Below are positions 7,588 to 15,276 of a stretch of 17,052 nucleotides of DNA, one piece after another. Below the pieces are notes generated by a model. That model saw only the letters and a program-made list of their open reading frames with translations, searched no databases and was not told the DNA's origin. The first letter of the stretch is position 1. Every line of letters starts with the position of its first letter. The stretch spans positions 1 through 17,052 of the forward strand of contig CAYHFD010000019.1 in assembly GCA_964355855.1 (NCBI GenBank), written 5' to 3'. Source of the stretch: XYD1-FULL-44-32 sp964355855 (lineage in GTDB: Bacteria > Patescibacteriota > Minisyncoccia > Phycocordibacterales > XYD1-FULL-46-19). Both the position numbers and the translations under genes were made by a program.

Positions 7588-7709
7588 ATGAATCCCGTTA
7601 GAAGCCGTGGTCGCCAAATTTTAATATATAATATGATATGAGAGTTTCGCTAAGTATTTATCAATTTAACAATAAACAGGCGCGTACCACGACCTGCTTC
7701 TAACGGGAT
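7588..7709 (+). promoter_or_regulatory. Leader stem that pairs with the exonuclease start codon, with overlapping short upstream ORF
   Basis: ATCCCGTTAGAAGC (7592-7605) is perfectly complementary to GCTTCTAACGGGAT (7696-7709), whose last two bases are the A and T of the exonuclease ATG (7708-7710). Pairing continues with CGTGGT (7606-7611)/ACCACG (7686-7691) and CGCC (7612-7615)/GGCG (7679-7682), with bulges only on the 3' side, giving 24 pairs. An ORF of 17 codons (ATG 7588, TGA ending 7641) overlaps the 5' arm. Both ATGs sit in the same GGGATGAA context. This could control translation, or it could be the ends of a repeat element; the sequence alone cannot decide. Confidence 0.6.
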
Positions 7710-8268
7710 GAAAAAACATAATTTAGCCTTTATTGATGTGGAAACTACTGGTTTTGATTGTGCTAAACACGAAATTATTGAACTAGGAGTGGTGGTGGCT
7801 AGGCAGGTCGCTCAAAATGGTGCCGGACCAAAACTTGAAATTATTCACGAGTTGGAGTACAAGATTAAACCTAAACATATTGAAACGGCCGAGCCTAATG
7901 CTTTGCGCATAAATGGCTACAATGAGGGTGATTGGCTGTTTGCGCTGGACCTGGAACAAGTAATGAAAGATTTCACCACAAAAGTCGCCGACGCGACTTT
8001 TGTGGCCCATAATTTTCTTTTTGATTGGCGTTTTATCGATGCCGCCTTTACCGAGACAGGTGTAAAAAACACAATGCATTATGGCAAATTAGACACCTTA
8101 TCAATGGCTTTTACTAAACTTTACCACGACGAAAAAGTGCAAAGTTTTAAGCTAGAAAGTCTGGCGGAATATTTTGATATCAAAAACGAGCGGGCTCACA
8201 CTGCTCTTTCAGACGCTAAGACTACTTTCGCCATCTACAAAAAACTGGTAGAAATTAAATCGTCTTGA
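7708..8268 (+). CDS. DEDDh 3'-5' exonuclease (DnaQ / Pol III epsilon-like)
   Basis: The 186-residue single-domain exonuclease has all five family residues: Exo I FIDVETTG (D10, E12), Exo II AHNFLFDW (D106) and Exo III AHTALSDAKTT (H164, D169). It would remove nucleotides from 3' ends using two metal ions, as proofreading subunit, repair exonuclease or RNA-trimming enzyme; the length fits a stand-alone member, and no polymerase or BRCT domain is present. The ATG at 7708 lies in the 3' arm of the leader stem and no SD precedes it. The next gene has its own promoter starting at the stop of this one. Confidence 0.9.
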   Translation: MKKHNLAFIDVETTGFDCAKHEIIELGVVVARQVAQNGAGPKLEIIHELEYKIKPKHIETAEPNALRINGYNEGDWLFALDLEQVMKDFTTKVADATFVAHNFLFDWRFIDAAFTETGVKNTMHYGKLDTLSMAFTKLYHDEKVQSFKLESLAEYFDIKNERAHTALSDAKTTFAIYKKLVEIKSS

Positions 8269-8294
8269 CAAAATCACATCAAATGTGCTAGAAT
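8265..8294 (+). promoter_or_regulatory. Near-consensus sigma-70 promoter
   Basis: TTGACA (8265-8270), an 18-bp spacer and TAGAAT (8289-8294), overlapping the end of the exonuclease gene. It would start transcription near 8301 and give a leader of about 105 nt before the ATG at 8407. Confidence 0.8.
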
Positions 8295-8370
8295 AAATTA
8301 GGTTTTGCTGTTTGAAATAACTCCTAACAGCCTATCGCTGGGCGGAGAGCCATATACAGGAAAAAACAAA

Positions 8371-8398
8371 GTTTTGACCGTGAAGTCAAAACCGGAGG
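8371..8398 (+). promoter_or_regulatory. Hairpin directly upstream of a strong ribosome binding site
   Basis: GTTTTGAC (8371-8378) pairs with GTCAAAAC (8385-8392) around a 6-nt loop. One base later comes GGAGG (8394-8398), 8 nt before the ATG at 8407. This RBS settles the start: the reading frame is open from 8305, but only 8407 has an SD. The stem ends just outside the SD, so it may keep the RBS open or protect the 5' side. Confidence 0.65.
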
Positions 8399-8406
8399 AT
8401 CCGATC

Positions 8407-9276
8407 ATGACCAGCTTCAAGGAAAAGTCGATGTTCCTGGCAATTTTTTTGAGCATCTTGATTGGGACAATGTTGTCCCTCGCGGTCACCCTGCAGTTCC
8501 AGCTGGGGCTGTGGGTGCTCATCCCGGGCATCCCGCTCTTTGGTGGGTTGGCGTATGTGCTCTATGATGTCCGGGCAACGGCATTGGCGATCAGACAAGC
8601 GGCATGCGATACGTGGCAATGTATCGCCACAACCACCCGCGACCAGATGAATCACATGCTCGCGTGGTGGCTCAACTGGGAAAATACCAAGATCAGACTG
8701 CTGGCATTGGCTGTGTTGGTGGTAGCGGTAGCGGTTCTGATTATAACTATGGTTGGGTTGTTCGTGGTTAGCCCCACCAGTATTGATCCCAACCATAGTT
8801 CATCCTTGTTGTTTATGACGATTGAACTCCTTGGTTGTCTGACGGCTCTGGCATCTTTAGGTGATGTTGTAACTAAGACAGAGGAGATAAGGAAGAAAGG
8901 AGATGGGTTCAGGTCGTTGTACTTTAAAATCTTCCTGGGGGTCAATGTCTGGTTGGTGCTGATCGGTGGCTCAATCTATGCTACATACAAATCAGCGCAG
9001 TTTATCGCCAGTATGATGCCACGGATTATTCGGGCCGTTTCCACAGTCATCCGCCTTACGACCTACTTTGGTCGGCGACTGCTCTACCACCTGTATTGTG
9101 AGGAGCGTCGTATCTGTTTCGTCGCGACCGCGCTCGGCCTCACGGGCGGGGTAGTCCATGGCTATGTCTATGACATGATCTTGCCCAGTGCGATTCTGTT
9201 CGCGCTGATCGGGGGGTCAGCCGGTGTAGTCGGCTATCGTCTGCTTGGTCGGCGCATCGCCGGCTGGACGGTCTAG
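8407..9276 (+). CDS. Seven-helix membrane protein, function unknown
   Basis: I recognise no family. The 289-residue product has hydrophobic segments at about 9-29, 32-53, 97-121, 132-152, 174-195, 236-256 and 259-280. A polar stretch with tryptophans and histidine (MLAWWLNWEN) lies before the third, and basic loops (GRRLL, GRRIAG) lie near the end. GC and codon use are visibly higher than in leuS or mltG, and the SD (GGAGG) is much better than at neighbouring genes, so it may have a different origin. A 13-bp inverted repeat sits inside the gene (8745-8800). It has its own promoter and terminator and is a single-gene unit. Confidence 0.75.
   Translation: MTSFKEKSMFLAIFLSILIGTMLSLAVTLQFQLGLWVLIPGIPLFGGLAYVLYDVRATALAIRQAACDTWQCIATTTRDQMNHMLAWWLNWENTKIRLLALAVLVVAVAVLIITMVGLFVVSPTSIDPNHSSSLLFMTIELLGCLTALASLGDVVTKTEEIRKKGDGFRSLYFKIFLGVNVWLVLIGGSIYATYKSAQFIASMMPRIIRAVSTVIRLTTYFGRRLLYHLYCEERRICFVATALGLTGGVVHGYVYDMILPSAILFALIGGSAGVVGYRLLGRRIAGWTV
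8745..8800 (+). repeat. 13-bp perfect inverted repeat inside the membrane-protein gene
   Basis: AACTATGGTTGGG (8745-8757) and CCCAACCATAGTT (8788-8800) are perfect complements 30 nt apart, with GTGG/CCAC pairing inside the loop. The segment is in frame and codes for the end of the third helix and the loop that follows it. Confidence 0.7.
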
Positions 9277-9298
9277 TCGAGAATTTGATAATGTTTAT

Positions 9299-9332
9299 AA
9301 GGTCAGGGGATAAGCAATTATTCCCTGACCTT
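9299..9332 (+). terminator. Rho-independent terminator after the seven-helix protein gene
   Basis: A 12-bp stem with one G-T pair, 9299-9310 (AAGGTCAGGGGA) with 9321-9332 (TTCCCTGACCTT), a 10-nt loop and a following TT-rich run. It lies 22 bp after the stop codon. Confidence 0.85.
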
Positions 9333-9350
9333 TTCTGTTAATATATAAAA

Positions 9351-9482
9351 ATGAATAGGAAAAAGGTTTATGTAGCCACATACACGAATGAGAGGCTTAA
9401 GTTTCAAATGGTTTTAGGTCCACTGAAGTTTGAACCGAGTAAGAGGGGACGCAAGCCGGTACTGCCGGTTGCCACGATTTAA
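9351..9482 (+). CDS. Possible 43-residue basic small protein
   Basis: An ATG at 9351 opens a 43-codon frame ending with TAA at 9480-9482. The product starts MNRKKVYVATYTNERLKF and has a basic stretch SKRGRKP near the end. It sits between two terminator-like hairpins (9299-9332 and 9489-9505), as a short stand-alone transcript would. No SD and no clear promoter of its own are visible, so it would depend on readthrough or a weak promoter. No family is recognised; chance is a real alternative. Confidence 0.35.
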   Translation: MNRKKVYVATYTNERLKFQMVLGPLKFEPSKRGRKPVLPVATI

Positions 9483-9687
9483 ACCAAGACCGCCCGAAAG
9501 GCGGTTTTGTGTTACCCGAATTCGCCACCTGGTTGCCTTTGTGGCGAGCTTTGTACCGAGAGTAAGAGCTTTGCACCAATTGCGATACTGACGAGCCGTA
9601 AAACGAAATTTGAGAACGTACCTGCCCGTCCGTAGCTTTCTTGTCCGCTATAGCTTTAGCGACGGTGGAAGCGTAGGAATGAGTCAT
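9397..9687 (-). CDS. Doubtful 96-residue ORF at the end of the minus-strand operon
   Basis: The frame begins 14 nt after the stop of the acidic small protein gene, in the same direction, which is the main reason to list it. The first 50 residues (MTHSYASTVAKAIADKKATD and onward) look protein-like and polar. The second half is Pro/Ser/Trp-rich and reads antisense through the hairpin at 9489-9505 and the 43-codon ORF. If real, the gene may have lost its proper end. No family is recognised. Confidence 0.3.
   Translation of the reverse strand: MTHSYASTVAKAIADKKATDGQVRSQISFYGSSVSQLVQSSYSRYKARHKGNQVANSGNTKPPFGRSWFKSWQPAVPACVPSYSVQTSVDLKPFET
9489..9505 (+). terminator. Small GC-rich terminator-like hairpin
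   Basis: ACCGCC (9489-9494) pairs with GGCGGT (9500-9505) around CGAAA, followed by TTTGTG. It is positioned 6 bp after the 43-codon ORF and near the end of the minus-strand genes, where it could also end transcription from the right. Confidence 0.65.
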
Positions 9688-9701
9688 AATTGCTTAACTA
9701 A

Positions 9702-10070
9702 TTACCTTGCGTGTTCTGACGCTCCCATAGCTTCTTCGGCCGAAGAGATACCGCCAAGAGCTTTGTGCGGAAAATAATTCCAAGCATCGGTTACCAGCTC
9801 GAGCACATTTTCCAATTCCGAAGCGTCTCCGCCACGATCGAACATAGCCACGACTTTCATCATGTCGTCGTTGTCCTCTTCGTCATAAATAGCATCCCGA
9901 ACATCCTGCAAAGTAAATTGCTCCTTGCCCCGTCGTAGCCTTGGCGAAGTCGGGTCCGTTTCTTTGAGCATATCCACGATCTCCTGCTCAATCTCTTTCC
10001 GGCGCTCTAAAATTTGCCTGCCCCGTTGCAAGCTTGCTTTGCTATGGGGTTGTTTTGATTCGGGTTTCAT
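9702..10070 (-). CDS. Small acidic protein of unknown function
   Basis: A 122-residue, highly charged and probably helical protein. A basic N-terminus (RGRQILERRKEIEQEIVDML) is followed by an acidic stretch (DAIYDEEDNDDMMKVVAMF) and a C-terminal WNYFPHKALGGISSAEEAM. The last motif recalls the HxxLGGxSPxE tail of integrase-type proteins and other small accessory proteins, but no catalytic domain is present, so I give no function. Its ATG shares one base with the stop of the SANT-like gene (TAATG), so the two are translationally coupled. Confidence 0.6.
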   Translation of the reverse strand: MKPESKQPHSKASLQRGRQILERRKEIEQEIVDMLKETDPTSPRLRRGKEQFTLQDVRDAIYDEEDNDDMMKVVAMFDRGGDASELENVLELVTDAWNYFPHKALGGISSAEEAMGASEHAR

Positions 10071-10282
10071 TATTTCTTAGTGCGGTTATAAGGTGATTGG
10101 TTTGGCGGGCGTAAGCTTACATCAAGTTGATGGGCTTTGGCACGAACACCGGCCTCTGGTCGGCCCAGTTTCAATCCAATAACCCTCGTAGGCGTGTTTT
10201 GTTTCGCCAGTTGACCTAACTTCTTCTCTTCAGCGGGAGACCAGTGCTTACCGATATTGCGAATATATTTGGGTGTATTCAT
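10070..10282 (-). CDS. Small SANT/Myb-like DNA-binding protein
   Basis: A 70-residue protein with WSPAEEKKLGQLAKQNTPTR and then VIGLKLGRPEAGVRAKAHQL, the W...L...A...G.R...V..KA pattern of a short tri-helical SANT/Myb or HTH domain (about residues 14-55), and a basic tail. Similar small proteins occur in proteobacteria and phages. It lies 30 bp after rloB and overlaps the next gene by one base, so it is probably part of the ATPase-RloB operon, perhaps as its regulator (inference). Confidence 0.65.
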   Translation of the reverse strand: MNTPKYIRNIGKHWSPAEEKKLGQLAKQNTPTRVIGLKLGRPEAGVRAKAHQLDVSLRPPNQSPYNRTKK

Positions 10283-10312
10283 ATTCGTTATTGATAGATT
10301 ATTTACTAAAGT

Positions 10313-10849
10313 CTATATTTTTTCCATCGTGGAAATAAGCATCCCTAGCTCCTGAACCTTTGCTCGCTGTTTATCAAGTAGCGTTTTAGGAAAAACTTTT
10401 CCATACTCACTTAATTCAGTCCTCTTTTTCTTATCAAGATAATCTGATTGGAATTGTTGTTTGCACCACGCAGATAGTTTATCAGAATAATTTTTGCCAT
10501 CGTTCAAAACAGCCAGTAGTACGGCTTCCAAACACGGCGTATTTTCTATTAACCCAATACCTCGATTTGTTGCTTCTTGCCTGGCTCGTTGCATTTCGGC
10601 ATCCCCCTTATCGTTATCCAGAACAACTACTCTTTTATCAAAGTCTCCCGGCGCATTTGATGCGTCAATGACAATATTTACGGCATTTCCTCCCTTGCCA
10701 TTTCTGATAGTCACGGCCACGCCACTATCGCGAGCATACAGTCCCTTTAAGTATTTTAAAAACATCTCCTCGCCAAGTCCTTCGCCATACATAAGCAGGG
10801 TTTGACTGGCGGCTCGACGTTTTTTCTTGTATGGATTCGTTCTGGACAT
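10313..10849 (-). CDS. RloB-like TOPRIM nuclease subunit (AbiLii-like)
   Basis: A 178-residue protein with the RloB features: a basic start (NPYKKKRRAAS), EGLGEEMFLKYLKGL (E23, E27: TOPRIM glutamate region), VVVLDNDKGD (D78, D80: TOPRIM DxD) and ENTPCLEAVLLAVL, the family's Pro-Cys-x-Glu helix. RloB pairs with the ATPase RloA; the pair corresponds to the lactococcal phage-abortive-infection system AbiL and is widespread in defence islands. Here it follows the ATPase gene by 5 bp. It is a little shorter than the usual ~200 residues. The nuclease activity is inferred from the TOPRIM residues. Confidence 0.85.
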   Translation of the reverse strand: MSRTNPYKKKRRAASQTLLMYGEGLGEEMFLKYLKGLYARDSGVAVTIRNGKGGNAVNIVIDASNAPGDFDKRVVVLDNDKGDAEMQRARQEATNRGIGLIENTPCLEAVLLAVLNDGKNYSDKLSAWCKQQFQSDYLDKKKRTELSEYGKVFPKTLLDKQRAKVQELGMLISTMEKI

Positions 10850-10854
10850 ATTTT

Positions 10855-12066
10855 TTAGATTTTTGGCACTGCTCCATATGCTCCAGCAATATACTTAGAG
10901 TAGTAGTTTTCATCTGCGCGAACACCGGACACTTCATCCAATCGCCATGCTTCACTTGCGCCATTTTCATTCTTTTCGACTAGCACGATCTGATATTTAT
11001 CCAATTTACTCAAAAGCATATGACTGTGAGTGCTCAAGAGCAGTTGGGCATTTTTAGGGTTAGTCTCGGGCTGGATGAATAAATCGAACAACGCCATCAC
11101 TATTTCGGGGTGGAGATTTATATCTATTTCATCCAATACGGCAATCCCGCCTCGATCCAGAACCTGCAATATCGTCTTTAGCAGAATGAATAATTGCTTG
11201 GTACCGGCCGATTCATATTGAATTGGCAACTGTTTTTTTTGTTCATTGAACACGTGGAGCCCTTGAACTTCGATAGTTGTCATGCCGTTCGCCCCTTGCT
11301 TTTTATCAATGTTTATTCCATTCAAACCAAGATCAAAACGGGACAATAGTTTTTCCGCCTCCTTTTTTAGAGCTTCGTTTTCGCTATAGTACATCAAGAC
11401 CTCAAACCAGTGTGGAATTGTATTTTGCGATAATGGATCACGCATAGAACCAGATTCCGTCGTGTTAGTTTCCAGAGTTTGCCAGAATTTAGCGATCTCT
11501 TGTCCTTCTTTGTGATTCAATCGAGCGGCCGTACCTATAACGCTGGCATTCAGGCGCAAAAGATTATCGAAACCTTTCGGAAGCTCAAAGTTCTCGCCCT
11601 CAAAATCGTATCGGCTTTCTGTGTTATTCCATATTCGTGTGAACAATTTTTTACTTCCTTTTTTCTCGTTAATAAAATTAGTGACCGCCAATTCCTCCGA
11701 GAGAATTTTCTGCTTATTCAAAACAAAACTGTAATTATATTCTTTGCCGTTAATTTCGAAAACAACCGAAAGCTCTGTTGGCTGATCTTTCTCATCGCTA
11801 AAAGCGAAGGGCTGTACCGCTATCGGATCTTCCGGTTTAATATTGAATGAATCAATAATCAACCACTTCAAAAACGGCAAAACTTTAAGTAAGTTTGTTT
11901 TGCCGGAAGCGTTGGGACCGATGATAGTCTCGACTTTTGAGAGACGATTACCGGATATGGCAGTAAAGTATCCGTTATTTTGTGGTGCATTGTCGTTTAC
12001 AACAAAACTGACCATAGCAGGCTCCCCAAATGAATAGAAATTTTTGCAAGAAAATGAATGAATCAT
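10855..12066 (-). CDS. AAA/ABC-type ATPase partner of RloB (RloA / AbiLi-like)
   Basis: A 403-residue SMC/RecF-like ATPase. Walker A is GPNASGKT (50-57), the signature-like ESAGTKQLF lies in the last third, Walker B and D-loop read AVLDEIDINLHPEIV, and the switch His is in LLSTHSHMLL. It has an AAA_15/AAA_21 organisation with a helical insert between the halves. In RloAB/AbiL-type pairs the ATPase is thought to sense infection and control the TOPRIM partner. It is the first gene of a minus-strand operon, with a promoter at 12105-12133, and is followed 5 bp later by rloB. It could also be described simply as an OLD-like ATPase. Confidence 0.87.
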   Translation of the reverse strand: MIHSFSCKNFYSFGEPAMVSFVVNDNAPQNNGYFTAISGNRLSKVETIIGPNASGKTNLLKVLPFLKWLIIDSFNIKPEDPIAVQPFAFSDEKDQPTELSVVFEINGKEYNYSFVLNKQKILSEELAVTNFINEKKGSKKLFTRIWNNTESRYDFEGENFELPKGFDNLLRLNASVIGTAARLNHKEGQEIAKFWQTLETNTTESGSMRDPLSQNTIPHWFEVLMYYSENEALKKEAEKLLSRFDLGLNGINIDKKQGANGMTTIEVQGLHVFNEQKKQLPIQYESAGTKQLFILLKTILQVLDRGGIAVLDEIDINLHPEIVMALFDLFIQPETNPKNAQLLLSTHSHMLLSKLDKYQIVLVEKNENGASEAWRLDEVSGVRADENYYSKYIAGAYGAVPKI

Positions 12067-12104
12067 ATTTTTAGTGTTTTATAGGTTATGGTTCGACCAT
12101 CTCC

Positions 12105-12133
12105 ATATTAGCAGATATATAACTAAATTGCAA
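12105..12133 (-). promoter_or_regulatory. Promoter of the ATPase-RloB operon
   Basis: On the minus strand: TTGCAA (12133-12128), a 17-bp spacer and TAATAT (12110-12105). An overlapping alternative is TTGAAA (12142-12137), 17 bp, TATATC (12119-12114). The start codon at 12066 is about 32 nt from the expected transcription start. A single perfect DnaA-box-like word (TTATCCACA, minus strand, 12159-12151) lies just upstream. Confidence 0.6.
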
Positions 12134-12209
12134 GCGTTTCAACAATCTTTTGTGGATAACCGAGTAAAGTAGGTGATTTATGCCTATTTTGGGCTAAATT
12201 CTGTAGAAG

Positions 12210-13889
12210 CTAGACAATATTAACTACTGTATCAATTTCCTTCATAATCCTGCCTGTCTCCACTAGAGCAACGATGATTTTTTGGTAGTGCTGGATGTCT
12301 TCGTTGGCGAGGGCGTGGCCTTTACGGTCTTTGAGCCATTTTTGAGCCGGCTGGTAGCCGCCGATGTAAAAATCCCATGCCGCGTCTGGGATGTTACCGA
12401 AGTACTGCTCAGCATTGATATATACGTTACCGTTTTTGTATGAGATTTTCTCAATGGTATCGGAACCGGAAACCGGATATGCTGTAATAAATTCACTCAC
12501 CTTTGGTGACTCGAGCAGATGAATCTCCCGTAGTTCACGACCGAGTGCGACTAATCCTTCAAAATGTTTCTTGTCTTTCGGATATGGTACGCGTGGAAAA
12601 TCAATTTTTAGAAATTCCTTGTATGTTTCGCGATAGCGTGGTGAATAAAGAAAGGCATAAATATAATCGAGGATATCTTCTGGCATCGTTTCCCCAACAA
12701 TCTGTTCTATCTTTTTAACGACTTCTTTTTTGATGTTTAGTGCCTTTGATCCATCATCAGAGTAAAGATAGAGTGGGAATATATTCGAATTGCGGTCATG
12801 ACTATTGAATTTCAGCTCGATGACAGAATTTGTAACTTGGACATTATCTATATATTCTCTTGTACTTTGTTTTGAGCAAACAAGTGCATAATTTGTACCG
12901 GCTATCATGTGTTGCATTACTGCGTTTCTATCTCTTTCAATAAAATTCCTATCAAACAAGACATATCTAATATCGAATGGTCTATAGAAACATCTGATAA
13001 TTATTGTTTTTTTATCTTTTTGAGATTTAGCTCGAGCATGAGATGAATCAAAATATTTTGATTTTAGGTTATATTTCTCTTCAAACTCCCTGTCTGACAT
13101 ATTTATGTCCAAAATATCTTCACATCTTTTCTCTAGCACTTTCTTGCTTTCATTAATGAGAAAACTGTCACGAGAAGTAACAATACCGACACTATTAATA
13201 TCAAAAGAATCGAAAATATAAAATCCTTTCCTGTACTCTTCTCCCGATCCAAAATCTTTTGGTACAAAGAAATAATAGGGCTCTACGGCATCGAGCTTTT
13301 GCCATTTTATTTTACCTATATCTGATTTATTGAGAGCTTCAAATTTTGTATCTCGCTCGCCATACAGTTCCGAGTGGTAGATAGTTCCTAGCTTGTTTTT
13401 CTTATCATTTTTGCGAACAAAAATATTGATTGACACACCCTGTTGGATATCAAAAATATTTACATCCTTGCCGCCATCAGGGGTTTTCTCTTTTCTCTTT
13501 GAATTACCGTGCAGATCAAGAATATAGATTTCATCAAATGTTTCTAACAGATGTTTTCTCATTTGGCGATGAATGATGCCATCTAAGAAAGAATTGTTTG
13601 TAATCATACCCACTATGCCGCTATTATTTTTCTCTATAAAATGTTCTGCAAAGCGAATAAATTTAAGATAGTCATCAGATAAGGGCTGAATATTTTGCTC
13701 ATTTAGGCCATCCTTGTAGGCATTCATTAGGCTAAGAATCCAATCACTTTTATTTGAAGAGCTAACACTATAGGGTGGATTACCTAACACAACCATAATC
13801 GGTTTTTTGTTTTTTATCTCATCGGCTTTCTTGGCTTCTTCAGCAATAGCAGCACCAAAGTCAAAGGCTAGTAACCCCTGTTGAGGCAT
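12210..13889 (-). pseudogene. Distal part of an interrupted restriction-methyltransferase gene (motif IV onward)
   Basis: 559 codons open in the same frame as the gene upstream of an in-frame TAA. It starts MPQQGLLAFDFGAAIAEEAK; methylase motif IV NPPY is at residues 37-40 (VVLGNPPYSVSSS). A long target-recognition-like region follows, then a C-terminal helical part (KIIVALVETGRIMKEID) typical of type ISP/IIG enzymes. The ATG at 13889 has AGAGGA four bases upstream, a usable SD, so a separate polypeptide could be made. However, conserved residues of the methylase (NNTRLGIYLTNSLEE) are encoded before this ATG and after the TAA, so the simplest reading is one gene of 998 codons (15203 to 12210) with a nonsense codon. 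Confidence 0.75.
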
Positions 13890-13940
13890 GCTTTCCTCTA
13901 GTGAATTTGTAAGATAAATGCCTAATCGAGTATTATTAAA

Positions 13941-15203
13941 TTATTTGAAGCCAGTTTCCTTGAAAGCCATAGAAAGCTTGAGATGAGCAATCGTATAGGG
14001 AGCCATCATTAGCTCAAAACCATGAATACGAGGCAAGAGATCGTGATGGACGTAGCTTGTCCATGTACCATCTTGTTTTTCTTTCTTTATACGTTCAAAA
14101 ATAATACGGATAACGGCACTGATGAATGTACCAGTCCCGACTGCTGGATCTAGCACCTGTACTCGATGTATGCCCGCGCTATTCTTTGATGTATCTGCCA
14201 ATCCTCGCTGCAATCCAAAATCTTTTTCAAGTATAGAATCAACAGCTCGGACGATAAAACGCACTACTGGCAAGGGAGTGTAATATGCGCCCATTTTTTT
14301 TCGCAGTCCTGGATCATACTCTTCCAAAAAATCTTCGTAAAAGTGAATGACCGGATCTGGTCCCATGTGCTCTTTACCCCATAGGTCATCCTTAAAATAC
14401 TGCTTCATTAATTCCTTAACGTCGGCATGAGAAAATACCTCACAGAGTTCGTCGACGATGTAGGCAAGACGTTTATCAAAATTACGACCGGAGATGTGAT
14501 CAAAAAAGTGACCCAGGAATGGATTTGATGCGGGTACCAAATCTCGTGCCTCTTGCCTGGTAAAATTGTCTGGAGACTTGTCGTAATATCGGGCGACGAA
14601 TAAACCATACACGAGCGTTTGTGCATACATATCCGCAAATGTCTCCGTCGTGAGATCATGGACGAGTAATTTTTTAACCGTTTCATATACCTGCTTGATA
14701 TCTATGTAGTCATTGGAATCTGTGGTAAAAAAATGGCGGATGTTGTCTCGTATTCTTTGTGCGCGACCGCCCATGATTTTTGCTAAGTGTTCTCCCGATT
14801 TAATAGGTTCTTTCTGAGTTTGTGTGAAATCAATAAGACTTTTAGAAACGTGTTCATAGTTTTCGGGAATTGGAGTAATCGTTCGAGCTTTAATATCATA
14901 GTATGCGATTTTTATAGACTCCTCATACCGAAGACCATTTCTATAAAAACGAAACTCCACATAATCTGTGAGTACAAGATTTGCATATCCAAAATACCGC
15001 GCCATTTGTTCTGATTTCTCAACCTTATCCAACGAGATACCAATGTCTTTCGCTTCAATGTAGAGAATCGGCACGTCGCCTTTGAGTACTACGAAGTCGG
15101 GCTTGTTTCCTTGTTTAGCTCTAGCATCGTGATCAATACGCTTGACGTTGATGGAATCAAAAATACCCTTAAGGAGATTTTCAAAGTCCGTTCGATACCC
15201 CAT
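13941..15203 (-). pseudogene. Proximal part of the interrupted restriction-methyltransferase (nuclease + motif I)
   Basis: 420 codons ending at TAA (13943-13941). The N-terminus is a PD-(D/E)xK nuclease: P35-D36 in NKPDFVVL and E50-x-K52 in LYIEAKDIG. A helical connector follows, then methylase motif X (GAYYTPLPVVRFIVRAV, about 305-321) and motif I (DPAVGTGTF, 352-360). This is the layout of single-chain type IIG or helicase-less type ISP-like enzymes with adenine N6 methylation. The frame stays open after the TAA for 17 codons and then through the distal part. Motif I and motif IV are therefore on different polypeptides unless the stop is read through. It is listed as broken, though a functioning split enzyme is possible. 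Confidence 0.75.
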
Positions 15204-15276
15204 CTCACTCGTCTACTTGTGTGAGAACTTATTTGAGATTGATTGGATGTAGTTTGTAAAAAAATTCTGCATAAAT

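Noticed and set aside
8305..8406. Longer N-terminus of the seven-helix protein from an in-frame TTG
   Set aside because: No SD, and it would put the start just after the predicted -10. The ATG at 8407 has GGAGG at proper spacing, and the extra residues look non-protein-like.
8386..8796. Minus-strand reading frame opposite the seven-helix gene
   Set aside because: Shadow of a GC-richer gene; no SD, no recognisable motif, while the plus-strand frame has a promoter, SD, hydrophobic segments and terminator.
12151..12159. Perfect DnaA-box word (TTATCCACA on the minus strand)
   Set aside because: Single copy, and one such 9-mer is plausible by chance in 17 kb. There is no cluster or AT-rich unwinding region to suggest an origin.
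13941..13943. The TAA as a recoded or alternative-code codon
   Set aside because: TAA ends other genes in this window and no recoding signal is visible. The known CPR code change concerns UGA only.
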